From Candidatus Thiodiazotropha endoloripes (GTDB lineage Bacteria > Pseudomonadota > Gammaproteobacteria > Chromatiales > Chromatiaceae): a stretch of DNA of 64,000 nucleotides. The DNA lies in assembly GCA_001709035.1 (NCBI GenBank), contig LVKA01000008.1, positions 186,001-250,000 of the forward strand, given 5' to 3'. The stretch's first letter is position 1; every line of letters begins with the position of its first letter. The position numbers were made by a program, and so were the translations under genes. Shown here in pieces: positions 19,724 through 29,105 of this stretch. The notes below the pieces were generated by a model that had not been told where the DNA came from, searched no databases, and saw only the letters and a list, made by a program, of their open reading frames with translations.

Positions 19724-21112
19724 ATGAGTAACAAGCGGGGGAATGGCTCAGGCCTGAATGCAATTGAACGACGAGCCGCCTACTCCCTCTCCGGTCTCTT
19801 TTCCCTGCGAATGCTGGGGTTGTTTCTCATCTTGCCTGTTTTCGCCCTGTATGCGGAGGGGCTGCCGGATGTGACGCCTCTGTTGGTCGGCATCGCCATC
19901 GGCATCTATGGACTCACCCAGGCGCTGTTGCAGATCCCCTTCGGTATGCTTTCCGATCGGATCGGCCGCAAACCGGTTCTGGTCGGTGGTCTACTGGTGT
20001 TTGCTCTGGGTAGTGTGGTTGCCGCCACCTCGGAAACCATCTACGGCATCATTCTCGGGCGCGCCCTACAGGGCAGTGGTGCGATCGCGGCAGTGATCAT
20101 GGCGCTGGCAGCGGATCTCAGTCGTGAGCAGCGACGCCTGCGTATGATGGCAATCATTGGTATCAGTATCGGGTTCGCTTTCGCGGTTGCGCTGATTCTT
20201 GGGCCGATCCTCAATAGCTGGATCGGTGTGCCCGGTATCTTCTGGCTGACAGCGGTTCTGGCATTGGGCGGTATCGCCATTGTGCTGTTCGTGGTGCCGA
20301 CACCAAGCGAGAGTCATTTCCATCGGGATGCGGAAGCGGTGCCGAGTCAGTTCGGCAAGGTGTTGGCCGACCCGGAACTGCTGCGTCTCGATCTGGGTAT
20401 TCTGACCCTGCATATGACCCTTACCGCCATGTTTCTCGCCTACCCGCTGTCGTTGCGGGATCTGGGGATGGCCAGTGAATCCCATTGGCAGATCTATCTG
20501 CCGGTGATGCTGCTGTCGATGGTGATGATGGTGCCCTTCGTGATCATTGCCGAGAGTCGCCGGCGGATGCGCCCGGTGTTTCTTGGCGGTATTGCCGCCT
20601 TGGCCCTGGCTGCGGTGCTGCTCTACGGCTTCAGTCATCAGTTGCTGGTGCTGGTTGTCGGTCTGTTCATCTTTTTCACCGCCTTCAATCTGCTTGAAGC
20701 GACCCTGCCCTCGCTGATTGCCAAAGCAGCACCGGGTGAGCGCAAAGGCACCGCCATGGGAGTCTACTCCAGCTCCCAGTTCATCGGTGCCTTTCTCGGT
20801 GGCGCCCTGGGGGGCTGGATACATACCCACTACGGTAACGAGGGGGTGTTTCTGCTGTGCGGTGCGATGGCGCTGGTCTGGTTGCTGATCGCCCGCGGCA
20901 TGCCCAATCCGAGCTACCTGAGTAACTACCTGATACCGGTGGGCAAGCTGGATGAGTCGGAGGTTGCCAGCCTGGCGGCCAAATTGATGGCCATCGACGG
21001 GGTCGATGATGCGGTAATCATCGCCGAGGATGAGGTCGCCTATCTGAAAGTCGATCTGCAGGTGGTCGACCAGCAGGTTCTGGATGACTATGCGGTGGGT
21101 GAGGTACACTAG
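19724..21112 (+). CDS. MFS transporter, YajR-like
   Basis: A 12-helix major facilitator protein of 462 residues. The signature between helices 2 and 3 reads '[16 protein letters not shown]' and helix 4 region '[20 protein letters not shown]' is typical of drug:H+ antiporters. About 65 residues after the last helix ('[34 protein letters not shown]', in two parts) form a small alpha/beta domain as in E. coli YajR. Substrate unknown. The ATG at 19724 is chosen because the longer frame start at 19667 lies in the uvrA promoter region. The uvrA-MFS-ssb order is common in gammaproteobacteria, and ssb begins 51 bp downstream. Confidence 0.9.
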   Translation: MSNKRGNGSGLNAIERRAAYSLSGLFSLRMLGLFLILPVFALYAEGLPDVTPLLVGIAIGIYGLTQALLQIPFGMLSDRIGRKPVLVGGLLVFALGSVVAATSETIYGIILGRALQGSGAIAAVIMALAADLSREQRRLRMMAIIGISIGFAFAVALILGPILNSWIGVPGIFWLTAVLALGGIAIVLFVVPTPSESHFHRDAEAVPSQFGKVLADPELLRLDLGILTLHMTLTAMFLAYPLSLRDLGMASESHWQIYLPVMLLSMVMMVPFVIIAESRRRMRPVFLGGIAALALAAVLLYGFSHQLLVLVVGLFIFFTAFNLLEATLPSLIAKAAPGERKGTAMGVYSSSQFIGAFLGGALGGWIHTHYGNEGVFLLCGAMALVWLLIARGMPNPSYLSNYLIPVGKLDESEVASLAAKLMAIDGVDDAVIIAEDEVAYLKVDLQVVDQQVLDDYAVGEVH

Positions 21113-21163
21113 CCGGATTTGGCTCCAGCGGAAGGAGCTGTAACCTGCTGTGGAGATAATTAA

Positions 21164-21619
21164 ATGGCACGAGGAATCAACAAAGTAATACTCATCGGTA
21201 ACCTGGGCAAGGATCCGGAGACCCGCTATATGCCGAGCGGTGGTGCGGTCACCAATGTCACCCTGGCCACCTCCGAGAGCTGGAAGGACAAGAACAGCGG
21301 CGAGCAGCAGGAGCGGACCGAGTGGCACCGGGTGGTGTTTTTCAATCGTCTGGGTGAGATTGCCGGTGAGTATCTGAAGAAGGGTTCCAAGGTCTACGTG
21401 GAGGGAAGCCTGCGTACCCGCAAGTGGCAGGGACAGGATGGCCAGGATCGCTACACTACGGAGATCGTCGCCAGCGAGATGCAGATGCTCGACAGTCGTG
21501 GCGGCAGCGCCTCCTTCGACGCACCCCAGTCCCAGGGGGTGTCGCGGCCACAGTCGGCACCGGCGCCTGCTCCAAGTTCCATGCCTGACAACGATTTCGA
21601 CGACGATATTCCGTTCTGA
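21164..21619 (+). CDS. ssb: Single-stranded DNA-binding protein
   Basis: Ssb coats single-stranded DNA in replication, repair and recombination. The 151-residue protein has an N-terminal OB fold beginning [19 protein letters not shown], a Gly/Pro/Ser-rich linker and the acidic tail [10 protein letters not shown] that recruits partner proteins. Length is slightly shorter than E. coli Ssb (178) because of a shorter linker. It lies next to uvrA/MFS as in many gammaproteobacteria and is followed by a rho-independent terminator. Confidence 0.98.
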   Translation: MARGINKVILIGNLGKDPETRYMPSGGAVTNVTLATSESWKDKNSGEQQERTEWHRVVFFNRLGEIAGEYLKKGSKVYVEGSLRTRKWQGQDGQDRYTTEIVASEMQMLDSRGGSASFDAPQSQGVSRPQSAPAPAPSSMPDNDFDDDIPF

Positions 21620-21652
21620 AGAGCACCAAGGTTTATACAGAAATTCATCCTG

Positions 21653-21676
21653 AAAGCCCCATTTCTGGGGCTTTTT
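21653..21676. terminator. Bidirectional rho-independent terminator (ssb / GGDEF-EAL gene)
   Basis: AAAGCCCC and GGGGCTTT form an 8-bp stem with the loop ATTTCT, followed by T's on the plus strand and preceded by A's. It sits between the convergent ends of ssb (21619) and the gene ending at 21692. Confidence 0.85.
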
Positions 21677-21691
21677 CAGTTTTTACCTGGC

Positions 21692-24600
21692 TCAGGAATC
21701 TACCTGAACCGAAGTCATGTATCGGTCCAGATCCTCAGAATTCATCGGTTTGGCATAGAGAAATCCCTGCGCCAGGTAACAGCCTTCATGTTTCAGGAAG
21801 TCAGCCTGGGCCTCGGTCTCCACCCCTTCGGCGATCACCTGCATCTGCAGACTCTCACCCAGGGCGATGATGGCCCGGGTAATCGCCATGTCATCCGCAT
21901 CGGAGGGAATATCCCGTACAAAGGATTGGTCGATCTTCAGTTTGGAGATCGGCAGGGCTTTCAGATAGGAGAGGGATGAGTAGCCGGTACCGAAGTCGTC
22001 AATCGCCAGTCTGATGCCGATATCCCGCAGACGGTTGAGAATTTCCGACATGTGCACGGGATCGTTCATGATGGTGGTTTCCGTAATCTCGAGTTCCAGC
22101 AGATCGGCGTTGATCCCGGCCTCTGCAAGAATAGTCTGAATACCGCTAATAAAGTTATCGCTGTTCAACTGACCCGCAGACAGATTGCAGTTGACTGAGA
22201 TGCGCTCCGGGCTGAAACCCTGATCGCGCCACTTGCTTGCCTGCTGACAGGCCTGGCGAAGAATCCATTCGCCAATGGGACGGATCAGCCCTGACTCCTC
22301 GGCGAGTGGAATGAACTTGGCAGGTGGCAGCAGACCCAGCTCCGGATGTTGCCAACGGACCAGGGCTTCGACACCGATTACTCGGCCACTGCGGATATCG
22401 ATCTGCGGCTGGTAGTGGAGAACCAGCTCATTCATGGTCAGGGCTTTACGCAGACTGTTCTCCATCATCAGTCTCTCAAACGCCAATGTTGTCATCTCTG
22501 CTGTATAGAAACTGTAGGCGTTTCTACCCAGCTCCTTGGCCTTGTACATGGCGGAGTCCGCATTACGTATCAGGGTGTTCGGGTCGTCACTGTCCTGGGG
22601 GTAGATACTGATGCCGATGCTGCTGGAGAGGAACAGCTCCTTATCCAGGATCTTGAAACCCTGGGTAAAAGCACCGAGCAGCTTCTCAGCAATCTTTACG
22701 ATGTCCTGAGTCTGCTCGATCTGATCGAGGATAACGGTGAACTCATCACCACCGATTCGGGCGATGGTGTCGACTTCCCGGATCATCGCTTTGAGACGGA
22801 TTGCCGCCTCTTTCAGGATCAGATCCCCGGTCGGGTGGCCGAAGCTGTCATTGATCTGTTTGAAGCGATCCAGATCGATGAACAACAGGGCGACCATGCT
22901 TTCATTGCGCTTGGCTTTAAAGATGGCTTGTTGCAGGCGATCCACAAACAGCAGCCGATTGGGCATGCCGGTCAACGGATCGTGATGGGCGATGTGGTCG
23001 AGACGGTGCTGATTTTTTCTGAGTTGATCAACGACGCTCAGGTAGTCGGTAATATCTCTACCCGATTCGATGATGCCGGTAACTTTGCCTTGCTTGTCAA
23101 ACAGGGGGTTGGCCAGCAGTTCGAAGGTACGTGTCGTGCCATCCTGTAGCGGGTGGTTGTGAACCACTTTAACGGTTTTTTCTCTCTTTAGAACCTGTTC
23201 CAGCGGGCATGGGTGATCTTCTCCCTGACAGGGCTGGTCGATGTGGTGTGAAATGGCATAGCATTTCGGCTGGGCAGACGCCAGTGCCTTGGCCGGGGCG
23301 GCTGTCCGCGCGGCATGGTTCATCAGTTGTACGGTGTAGTCTGAGTCGATCATAAGGATAGGGTCACTGACCCCGTCGATGACTTGCTGCAACAGAGCGT
23401 GTTGGCGCTCGATCTCCTGCTGCGCTGATTTGATCTCACTGATGTCACGGGCGATGGCAAAGGAGAGTTCTTCATCCTCGAACGTGATGTGGTTGGCTAC
23501 GATCTCCACCGGAATCGTATGGCCGTCGCGATGTTGGTGGGTGGTTTCGAAGCGTAGTGATCCGGTTTCTTCGAGTTTCCTGTCAACCTCCAGAAACCGC
23601 TCGGTTGAGTAAGTGGGATCGATATCCATCACCGATTTTTTCAATAGCTCCTCTTTTGTGTAACCCAACGTTTCACAAGCGGCAGGATTGACGTACCTGA
23701 AGTGGCCATCGGGCATGATCAGATAGGCCGCTTCTGAGATATGGTCCAGAGCATGCTGGGTCAAGGCCAGCTGGCGCTCGGCCGCTTTGTGCTCCGTAAT
23801 GTCCTGAACTGTGCCACGGGAGATGATCGGTAGCCCATGACTGTCAAACTGGGTTTCACACTGCTCTTTCACCCATTTTATTCTGCCGTCGGCAAACAGC
23901 AGGCGGTGCTCTATCTCATAATCTTGCTGCTCTTCCAATGAGCTTAGGTAAGCGTTATTAACTCTTTCCCGGTCGTCAGGGTGAACGGTCTCGAGAAATT
24001 TTTCATAGGTGGCGGCAAAGCGCTTCGGGTCAATCTCAAAGATGCGGAAAGTCTCATCAGACCACTCCAGAGAGTCCAGCTGCAGGTTGAGCACCCAGCT
24101 GCCCATCTTGCTCATGCGTTGCGCCTCGGCCAGCCCCTCCGTCTGGCGGCGCACAGTCTCCTCGAGGTCGGCGTTGAGCAGCTGCAGTTGGCTCTCAGCG
24201 TCGCGACGCATCTCGGTTTCAGCGGTTAGGCGCCGGTTGAGTTGTTGCAGACTGCGAAAGCGCCAGACCAACATGCCGGTAGCGACCAGCATCAACAGCA
24301 GCGACATTACGAGCAGTGTTCTTTGGGTATTCCAGTACGGGGCGGGTGTGGCATACCAGCGGGAGTAGATATCCTTGAATCTATCACTCTGGATGAAGGT
24401 ATCGACGGCTTGATTCAACTGTTTCACAAGCTGAGGCTCACCTTTGCGTACAGCAATGGCGCGTTTGATCTCTACCAGCGAAGGGCTGAGCTTGCGGATA
24501 TGGTCATCCAGGCCAAGTTGCTGGGTATAGCGCCAGACAACCGGGTCCGGGTAGGCGAGGGCGTCGATCTGACCACTCAACAGCGCAAGCAGGGCCTCGG

Positions 24601-25126
24601 ATAACTGATCAAAATGTTCGAGTCTCAGTGCTTTGTCTACAAGCAGCTTGATGGCCACATTACCTTTGATCACCCCGACATGGTGGCCAACCAGATCTTC
24701 TAACGAGCTAATCGTCTCAGTCTCTGCCCGCACGAACAGTGATACGGAGAAGGTCTCAAGCGGTGCGGTGAAATCCGCATAAGCCTGTCGATCAGCCGTT
24801 ATCCCCATATTGGGGATCAGTACAGCCTGTCCTGATTTTATGGCCTGATGGACACCCTGCCAGGTCTCATGGATCTGGTACTCCACGGTCAATCCCGCCT
24901 GTTCGGCCAAGGCGTTCATCACATCGATGGCAAATCCATAGGGTCTGCCCTGTGCATTGACAGCATACTGGGGGGGGAAGGCGCGGGGGACAGCCGCAAT
25001 CAGATGGGATGGCTGCGACTCCTGAAGCTCGTTTTCAGCTTCAAGATTCCACCCTCTCTGGCCGGATGATATGGACAGAGCAAGAACAAATACAACTGCT
25101 ATGAATGTAGGCTTTTTGTTGTTCAT
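21692..25126 (-). CDS. Membrane sensor with SBP3, PAS, GGDEF and EAL domains
   Basis: This 1144-residue protein should make or degrade cyclic di-GMP in response to a periplasmic ligand. In order: a signal/anchor segment, a periplasmic solute-binding family 3 domain (about 40-265, amino-acid-binding fold), one transmembrane helix (about 272-292), a coiled coil, three PAS domains (about 340-710), GGDEF with intact 'IGGDEF' (about 725-885) and EAL with intact 'VEALVRW' and 'DDFGTGYSS' (about 890-1140). Both catalytic signatures are complete, so it could be bifunctional. No chemoreceptor or transporter partner is adjacent. It converges on ssb. Confidence 0.92.
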   Translation of the reverse strand: MNNKKPTFIAVVFVLALSISSGQRGWNLEAENELQESQPSHLIAAVPRAFPPQYAVNAQGRPYGFAIDVMNALAEQAGLTVEYQIHETWQGVHQAIKSGQAVLIPNMGITADRQAYADFTAPLETFSVSLFVRAETETISSLEDLVGHHVGVIKGNVAIKLLVDKALRLEHFDQLSEALLALLSGQIDALAYPDPVVWRYTQQLGLDDHIRKLSPSLVEIKRAIAVRKGEPQLVKQLNQAVDTFIQSDRFKDIYSRWYATPAPYWNTQRTLLVMSLLLMLVATGMLVWRFRSLQQLNRRLTAETEMRRDAESQLQLLNADLEETVRRQTEGLAEAQRMSKMGSWVLNLQLDSLEWSDETFRIFEIDPKRFAATYEKFLETVHPDDRERVNNAYLSSLEEQQDYEIEHRLLFADGRIKWVKEQCETQFDSHGLPIISRGTVQDITEHKAAERQLALTQHALDHISEAAYLIMPDGHFRYVNPAACETLGYTKEELLKKSVMDIDPTYSTERFLEVDRKLEETGSLRFETTHQHRDGHTIPVEIVANHITFEDEELSFAIARDISEIKSAQQEIERQHALLQQVIDGVSDPILMIDSDYTVQLMNHAARTAAPAKALASAQPKCYAISHHIDQPCQGEDHPCPLEQVLKREKTVKVVHNHPLQDGTTRTFELLANPLFDKQGKVTGIIESGRDITDYLSVVDQLRKNQHRLDHIAHHDPLTGMPNRLLFVDRLQQAIFKAKRNESMVALLFIDLDRFKQINDSFGHPTGDLILKEAAIRLKAMIREVDTIARIGGDEFTVILDQIEQTQDIVKIAEKLLGAFTQGFKILDKELFLSSSIGISIYPQDSDDPNTLIRNADSAMYKAKELGRNAYSFYTAEMTTLAFERLMMENSLRKALTMNELVLHYQPQIDIRSGRVIGVEALVRWQHPELGLLPPAKFIPLAEESGLIRPIGEWILRQACQQASKWRDQGFSPERISVNCNLSAGQLNSDNFISGIQTILAEAGINADLLELEITETTIMNDPVHMSEILNRLRDIGIRLAIDDFGTGYSSLSYLKALPISKLKIDQSFVRDIPSDADDMAITRAIIALGESLQMQVIAEGVETEAQADFLKHEGCYLAQGFLYAKPMNSEDLDRYMTSVQVDS

Positions 25127-25259
25127 TGACTCTGTTGGTTGCAGTCGGACAGTGACTGTCCGGATTACTGCAAAATTTTGGACAGAGGGATCAAAGCCGA
25201 TATTACCGTCTATTTAATTATATGTCGGCAGTACAAGCTCTTTTTTAACACTGTATGCA

Positions 25260-25273
25260 CTGATCTGGATCAA
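25260..25273 (+). promoter_or_regulatory. Candidate FNR/Dnr box before TauE/SafE gene
   Basis: CTGATCTGGATCAA matches the FNR/Dnr consensus TTGATnnnnATCAA with one change. It lies 48 bp upstream of the GTG start at 25322. Better palindromes of the same family precede nnrS and norC. Confidence 0.45.
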
Positions 25274-25321
25274 GTCTGTTAGTCTGATAGGCGGATAAAA
25301 AAGATACGCAGGGGTGGTTTT

Positions 25322-26068
25322 GTGGAAATCTGGCAGATTCTGCTGCTTGCCATGGTTGGTGTTGCTGCCGGCTGGCTGAATGTGATGGCTGGAGGGGGGT
25401 CGTTACTGACCATACCGGTGATGCTGTTCATGGGGATCCCGGGACCGGTGGCTAACGGTACCAATCGGATCGCCATACTGGCTCAGAACATCACCGCTGT
25501 GACCGCATTCAGGCGTCGTGGCTACTCCGATTTCAAGCTGGGTTTCAGTCTTGCGGCGATGGCTTCCCTGGGGGCGATTGGTGGCGCAATGGTTGGGGTG
25601 AAACTCGACGGAGTATGGTTCGACCGGGTTTTGGCACTGGTGATGGTGGGTGTGATGCTATTGATGGCCACCGGTCACGATAAAATCAAACCGACAGGGG
25701 GCGATAGCAAGCCTAAGAATCTGTTTGCCGGGCATCTGTTGATGGTTGCTGCCGGATTCTGGGGGGGCTTCATTCAGATTGGTGTCGGTTTCATACTGAT
25801 GCCGATACTGCACAAGGTGCTGGGGCTCGATCTGGTTCGGGTGAATATGCACAAGGTCCTGATTGTGCTGGTCTATACCATTCTCGCGCTGGGGATCTTC
25901 GCTTCGAATCTGGAGCTTATGTGGTGGGTCGGAATCAGCCTGGCCATCGGCAATTCAATTGGAGGCTGGTTGGGCGCCCATACCACCATCACTCATGGGG
26001 AGGCGCTGATTCGCCGGGTGCTCTACCTGGCGTTATCAGCTTTTATCATCAAGCTGCTGTTCTTCTGA
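25322..26068 (+). CDS. TauE/SafE family sulfite/organosulfonate exporter-like protein
   Basis: The 248-residue protein has seven or eight hydrophobic helices and the family pattern 'GWLNVMAGGGSLLTIPVMLFMG' spread over residues 17-40, and 'GGFIQIGVGFILMPIL' in the second half (two-fold pseudo-repeat). Members are proposed to move sulfite, sulfoacetate or similar anions across the inner membrane; the substrate here is inferred only. The start is a GTG preceded by AGGGGTGG. A candidate FNR/Dnr box lies upstream and a strong shared terminator downstream. In a sulfur oxidizer a sulfite exporter role would be sensible. Confidence 0.85.
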   Translation: MEIWQILLLAMVGVAAGWLNVMAGGGSLLTIPVMLFMGIPGPVANGTNRIAILAQNITAVTAFRRRGYSDFKLGFSLAAMASLGAIGGAMVGVKLDGVWFDRVLALVMVGVMLLMATGHDKIKPTGGDSKPKNLFAGHLLMVAAGFWGGFIQIGVGFILMPILHKVLGLDLVRVNMHKVLIVLVYTILALGIFASNLELMWWVGISLAIGNSIGGWLGAHTTITHGEALIRRVLYLALSAFIIKLLFF

Positions 26069-26083
26069 TTTGTTTGAGGGATA

Positions 26084-26114
26084 AAAAAAGGCGGGCCCAA
26101 GGCCCGCCTTTTTT
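26084..26114. terminator. Strong bidirectional terminator
   Basis: GGCGGGCC and GGCCCGCC form a GC-rich stem around loop CAA, extended by A6/T6 tracts to 14 bp. It serves the TauE gene ending at 26068 and, on the minus strand, the sulfur-globule-like gene ending at 26161. Confidence 0.92.
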
Positions 26115-26119
26115 AGGCT

Positions 26120-26141
26120 GAAACTTGCCTGGGCAAGTTTC
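26120..26141 (-). other. Additional hairpin downstream of sulfur-globule-like gene
   Basis: GAAACTTGCC and GGCAAGTTTC form a 10-bp perfect stem with a 2-base centre, located between the stop codon at 26161 and the terminator. With no T-run of its own it may protect a highly expressed mRNA from 3' decay. Confidence 0.4.
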
Positions 26142-26160
26142 CAAGTGTCATCAAAGATGA

Positions 26161-26493
26161 TTACTTGGCAGCAGGAGCCTGAGCCTGAGGAGCAGCAGGA
26201 GCGCCGTAAGGAGCTACAGGAGCGCCGTAAGGAGCACCATAAGGAGCGCCGTAAGGAGCGTAACCGTAGTAAGGACGGTTGTAGTAGTTGTTGTAACCAC
26301 GACCATAACCGTTGCCGGCGCCACGAGCGTTACCGCTCATGTTGAAAGAGAAGTCACCGTCGCCGAAGCCGTCGCCCATGAAGTCATTGCCGTTGCCCCA
26401 GCCGTTGTTCCAAGGGTTGCCCCACCATGCAGAAGCGGAAGCAGAAGCGGCGATCAGAGCAGCAGCGGCTGCGATTTTAACGATTTTGGACAT
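26161..26493 (-). CDS. Sulfur-globule-protein-like small secreted Gly/Tyr/Pro-rich protein
   Basis: The 110-residue protein starts with a Sec signal peptide ([22 protein letters not shown]) cut near residue 22 and continues as a low-complexity chain rich in Gly, Asn, Tyr and Trp ('[16 protein letters not shown]') then YGAP repeats ('[12 protein letters not shown]') and an Ala/Gln/Pro tail. The composition and layout resemble the sulfur globule envelope proteins SgpA/SgpB of Allochromatium vinosum, which coat periplasmic sulfur globules. Similar low-complexity proteins exist without that role, so the call is tentative. Tandem 15-bp repeats encode the YGAPx units. A strong terminator and extra hairpin follow, suggesting high expression. 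Confidence 0.6.
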   Translation of the reverse strand: MSKIVKIAAAAALIAASASASAWWGNPWNNGWGNGNDFMGDGFGDGDFSFNMSGNARGAGNGYGRGYNNYYNRPYYGYAPYGAPYGAPYGAPVAPYGAPAAPQAQAPAAK

Positions 26494-26651
26494 GAGATAT
26501 TCCTCAAATTTTTAAGTGTTAGAAAGTGAACGAGTAAGTACTGCGTTACTCATGGAGCGAAAGAATATTAGTAATTACTAAAATAATCAAAGACTATTTA
26601 TCTATTGAGCGTTCAATTTTTATAGTTATGCTCTATGGGTGGTGTCTGAAG

Positions 26652-27848
26652 CTATCCTGGTCGGCCGTCGATGCGGGGGCGAATCAGTATCGGTAGATAG
26701 ATCATTGAGAACAGCAGATAGCAGATGGACCAGGCAACTGCTGAGAGCATTATACAGGTCTGATAGCTGAGCAGTCCGGTGATCGGAACGAAGACCCGCA
26801 TCACTACGGCGATGTTGATCAATATGAATGCCAGGGCCATAGTTCGATTGGCACCGATCTCCCGGCCGGTATGACCCAGAGCCACCCTGGCCATCATGCC
26901 CAGGGTAGTCACACCGATGGCGCCGGCGGTGAGTGCATGGGTGGCCAGGTTATCTGCAAAGAGTCCAATCTGGGCCATGGCTTTCAGCAGAAAGCCGATC
27001 ACCAGCCAGGCCAGCCCGGCGTAAAGGATCCATAGAATGGGTTTTTTCCATATTTGGGGGTGGTGCCAGTCGTAGAGACGCCAGGCCTGAGTGATGGCGC
27101 CTCCGAGTGCAAACACCATACCTGGCCAGCTGTTCGGCAGCAGCAGGTCGCTTAACGCCCAGAGAAGAAACAGGGCGTAAACGGCCTGCTCCCGCTGTTT
27201 GCTGAAACGGGGCGCGGAGTCTTCAACCGCCTTGTCGGTGAAAAAGGGGAGTACCCTGCCGCCGACGAATATCAACAGTAACAGGATCGAGTTGGTCATC
27301 AGTGAGATGCCGCTTCTGCTTGTCGCCAGAAGGCCCACGGCCTCAAGGTGGTAGAGAAGATTGGCGATGGCCATCACCACCAGCAGAGGTATGAAGAGTC
27401 GGTTGATTCGATTCTCCGCTTTCACCAGGGGTCGGGTAAGGGCCGCAATCAGTGCGGGTAGGAAAAGCAGATCGATCAGCACAAACATCCCCACCAGTGC
27501 GCTCGGCATGAATGGCAATAAACGGCCGGCAAACCAGAGTCCGGCCAGCAGGGCCAACGGCGTACCGGTCGGGGTATCGATACCGGTCCAGTTACGTACG
27601 GCGGTAAGCAGGAACCCGGCAATGATCGCCAGGCTGAATCCGAACAGCATCTCATGGCTGTGCCAGCCGACCAGTGAGTAGTGGCTAAATTGTATCGGGC
27701 TGAGCCAGAACCAGAGCCAGAGCAGCATCAGTGTCAGCCCGGAGATTGCTGCGAGCAGGAAAAACGGACGAAAACCAAGAGCAAACAAGGCATAACCCTT
27801 GGGTGAAGCGTCAGGGGTGCGAGGGTCACCCAATGGAATGATGCTCAA
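26652..27848 (-). CDS. nnrS: NnrS family protein
   Basis: NnrS is a polytopic heme- and copper-containing inner-membrane protein linked to nitric oxide metabolism and protection. The 398-residue protein has about 12 hydrophobic helices and begins with the family pattern 'ALFALGFRPFFLLAA'; 'SLVGWHSHEMLFGFSLAIIAGFLLTAV' (two parts, about residues 58-85) and 'HALTAGAIGVTTLGMMARVALGHTGR' (two parts) hold conserved histidines. A perfect FNR/Dnr palindrome (27907-27920) lies 58 bp upstream of the start, supporting NO-dependent expression with the nor genes at 61.9 kb. Confidence 0.92.
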   Translation of the reverse strand: MSIIPLGDPRTPDASPKGYALFALGFRPFFLLAAISGLTLMLLWLWFWLSPIQFSHYSLVGWHSHEMLFGFSLAIIAGFLLTAVRNWTGIDTPTGTPLALLAGLWFAGRLLPFMPSALVGMFVLIDLLFLPALIAALTRPLVKAENRINRLFIPLLVVMAIANLLYHLEAVGLLATSRSGISLMTNSILLLLIFVGGRVLPFFTDKAVEDSAPRFSKQREQAVYALFLLWALSDLLLPNSWPGMVFALGGAITQAWRLYDWHHPQIWKKPILWILYAGLAWLVIGFLLKAMAQIGLFADNLATHALTAGAIGVTTLGMMARVALGHTGREIGANRTMALAFILINIAVVMRVFVPITGLLSYQTCIMLSAVAWSICYLLFSMIYLPILIRPRIDGRPG

Positions 27849-27906
27849 AGTCGTCCCCTCAAATGGGTAAAGAGGATTACCCTAGAGCTGCTGTTATCGG
27901 CAAGCC

Positions 27907-27920
27907 TTGATGTACATCAA
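27907..27920. promoter_or_regulatory. Perfect FNR/Dnr-type palindrome upstream of nnrS
   Basis: TTGATGTACATCAA is a perfect palindrome fitting TTGATnnnnATCAA. It is centred about 65 bp before the nnrS ATG on the minus strand, suitable for class II activation. Confidence 0.8.
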
Positions 27921-28066
27921 AGCTGGAGTGGGATGGCTCGGTGATATTTCCGGCTATGCCAGGCCGGATCATAGCAAATTGATGATGCCAGCTTGCGGCT
28001 GATTATGATCCGGCAATGAGGGCTAACAATGCACATCGTCATGGGTGAACGGATCGGAAAGAGAGA

Positions 28067-28564
28067 TCAATAGCTCGTTCTGCTGAATGAGTCGGTCTCA
28101 AGCTTGCAGCTGTTTGAGGTGCAATCGAACGCGTTTGACATACCGTTGAAGGAGAACTCCACTCTCTCATAGCTCAGGGTAAGTGTCTCTATGGGGACAG
28201 AGTTATCACTGTTGCTGCCGTGCATGGAGTAGCTCTTGATCATGACGTTTGTCAGTTTCCATTTGTAGTAGGTTTTTTCACTATTGGTCTGTATCAGAAT
28301 ATTGGGAATCAGCTCACTTTTCGAGACACTGTTCTCCATTCTGCGGGCAGCCTCTCTGGCTGCCTGTACGGCGGGTAATAGCAAGGCAGCTTTGGGTTCC
28401 TCACCTTCAAGACCGACGCTGAATCCATCGATTAACGAACGCTGAATGGTGCCGTCAGCATATTCAATGGTGAGTTCAATCAATCCGTTTTGCGCCTTTG
28501 CAGAAAGCGGAAGCACAAGTGCGATAAAGAGTAAATTGATGAGAGTTAGCTTGGCCTTGTTCAT
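28067..28564 (-). CDS. Exported Hcp-like protein
   Basis: The ATG at 28564 follows a good ribosome-binding site (GGAGAAGACT) and gives 165 residues; an in-frame ATG four codons earlier lacks one. Residues 1-25 form a Sec signal peptide ending in 'LSAKAQ'. The C-terminal half ('YYKWKLTNVMIKSYSMHG', '...PIETLTLSYERVEFSFN') resembles the Hcp family of type VI tube proteins, although those normally lack signal peptides and no T6SS genes are nearby. Residues about 60-75 read LLLPAVQAAREAARRM, a helix well known from planctomycete DUF1559 prepilin-like proteins. The C-terminal tail has two cysteines. Function unknown. Confidence 0.6.
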   Translation of the reverse strand: MNKAKLTLINLLFIALVLPLSAKAQNGLIELTIEYADGTIQRSLIDGFSVGLEGEEPKAALLLPAVQAAREAARRMENSVSKSELIPNILIQTNSEKTYYKWKLTNVMIKSYSMHGSNSDNSVPIETLTLSYERVEFSFNGMSNAFDCTSNSCKLETDSFSRTSY

Positions 28565-29105
28565 AGTCTTCTCCATGAAGGTTCACTTCTATAGGTAATC
28601 CAATCGGGTTATCTGTTGAGCCAATCTATAAGCGGAGTCAAAGATGAGATAGGAAATATTGCACAGCTTTGATATTAACGAATTACACCATGACTTCGAT
28701 CAGGATCGCGTTGCTTTGGATTGCAATGGAGGAGAAGCTGGACGTATCGAATTTGTGTTAACAGGCCCTAGATAACGAGCAGGTCAAACTCCGGTTTCAC
28801 CCTAAGTTGGATGTCATCCATCATCAATGGTTACAGCCAGTTATGAACGACCATTTCTGAGCTGGTATGGTGCTCGGATGATCGTGCCCAGTCCGTTACA
28901 CCGGCTGATTGCGACGCACGACCTGTGGATTTAATAGCAATTTGCTATTTCAATACACTTTTGCTTATCGGGATGAGGGCATTATGTGGCTGAATTCCTG
29001 ATAGATGCTCGATTTCTGTGAACTTGTGTATGAGTCGGGGATCCAAAATAGTGTATATTTAAGTAAATTATTATATACTTATATTAAGCAACCAAGGAGT
29101 CAGTC
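28565..29105. other. Intergenic region with dispersed repeat and AT-rich promoter
   Basis: 541 bp without a credible gene. It holds a GTTAAC repeat copy (28755-28770). The last 60 bp before 29106 are strongly AT-rich and probably form the promoter of the small membrane protein. Confidence 0.45.
28755..28770 (+). repeat. Dispersed GTTAAC repeat copy
   Basis: This reads GTGTTAACAGGCCCTA, identical to the copy at 7030-7045. GGACGTAT upstream (28739-28746) matches the sequence before the copy at 13825. Confidence 0.6.
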
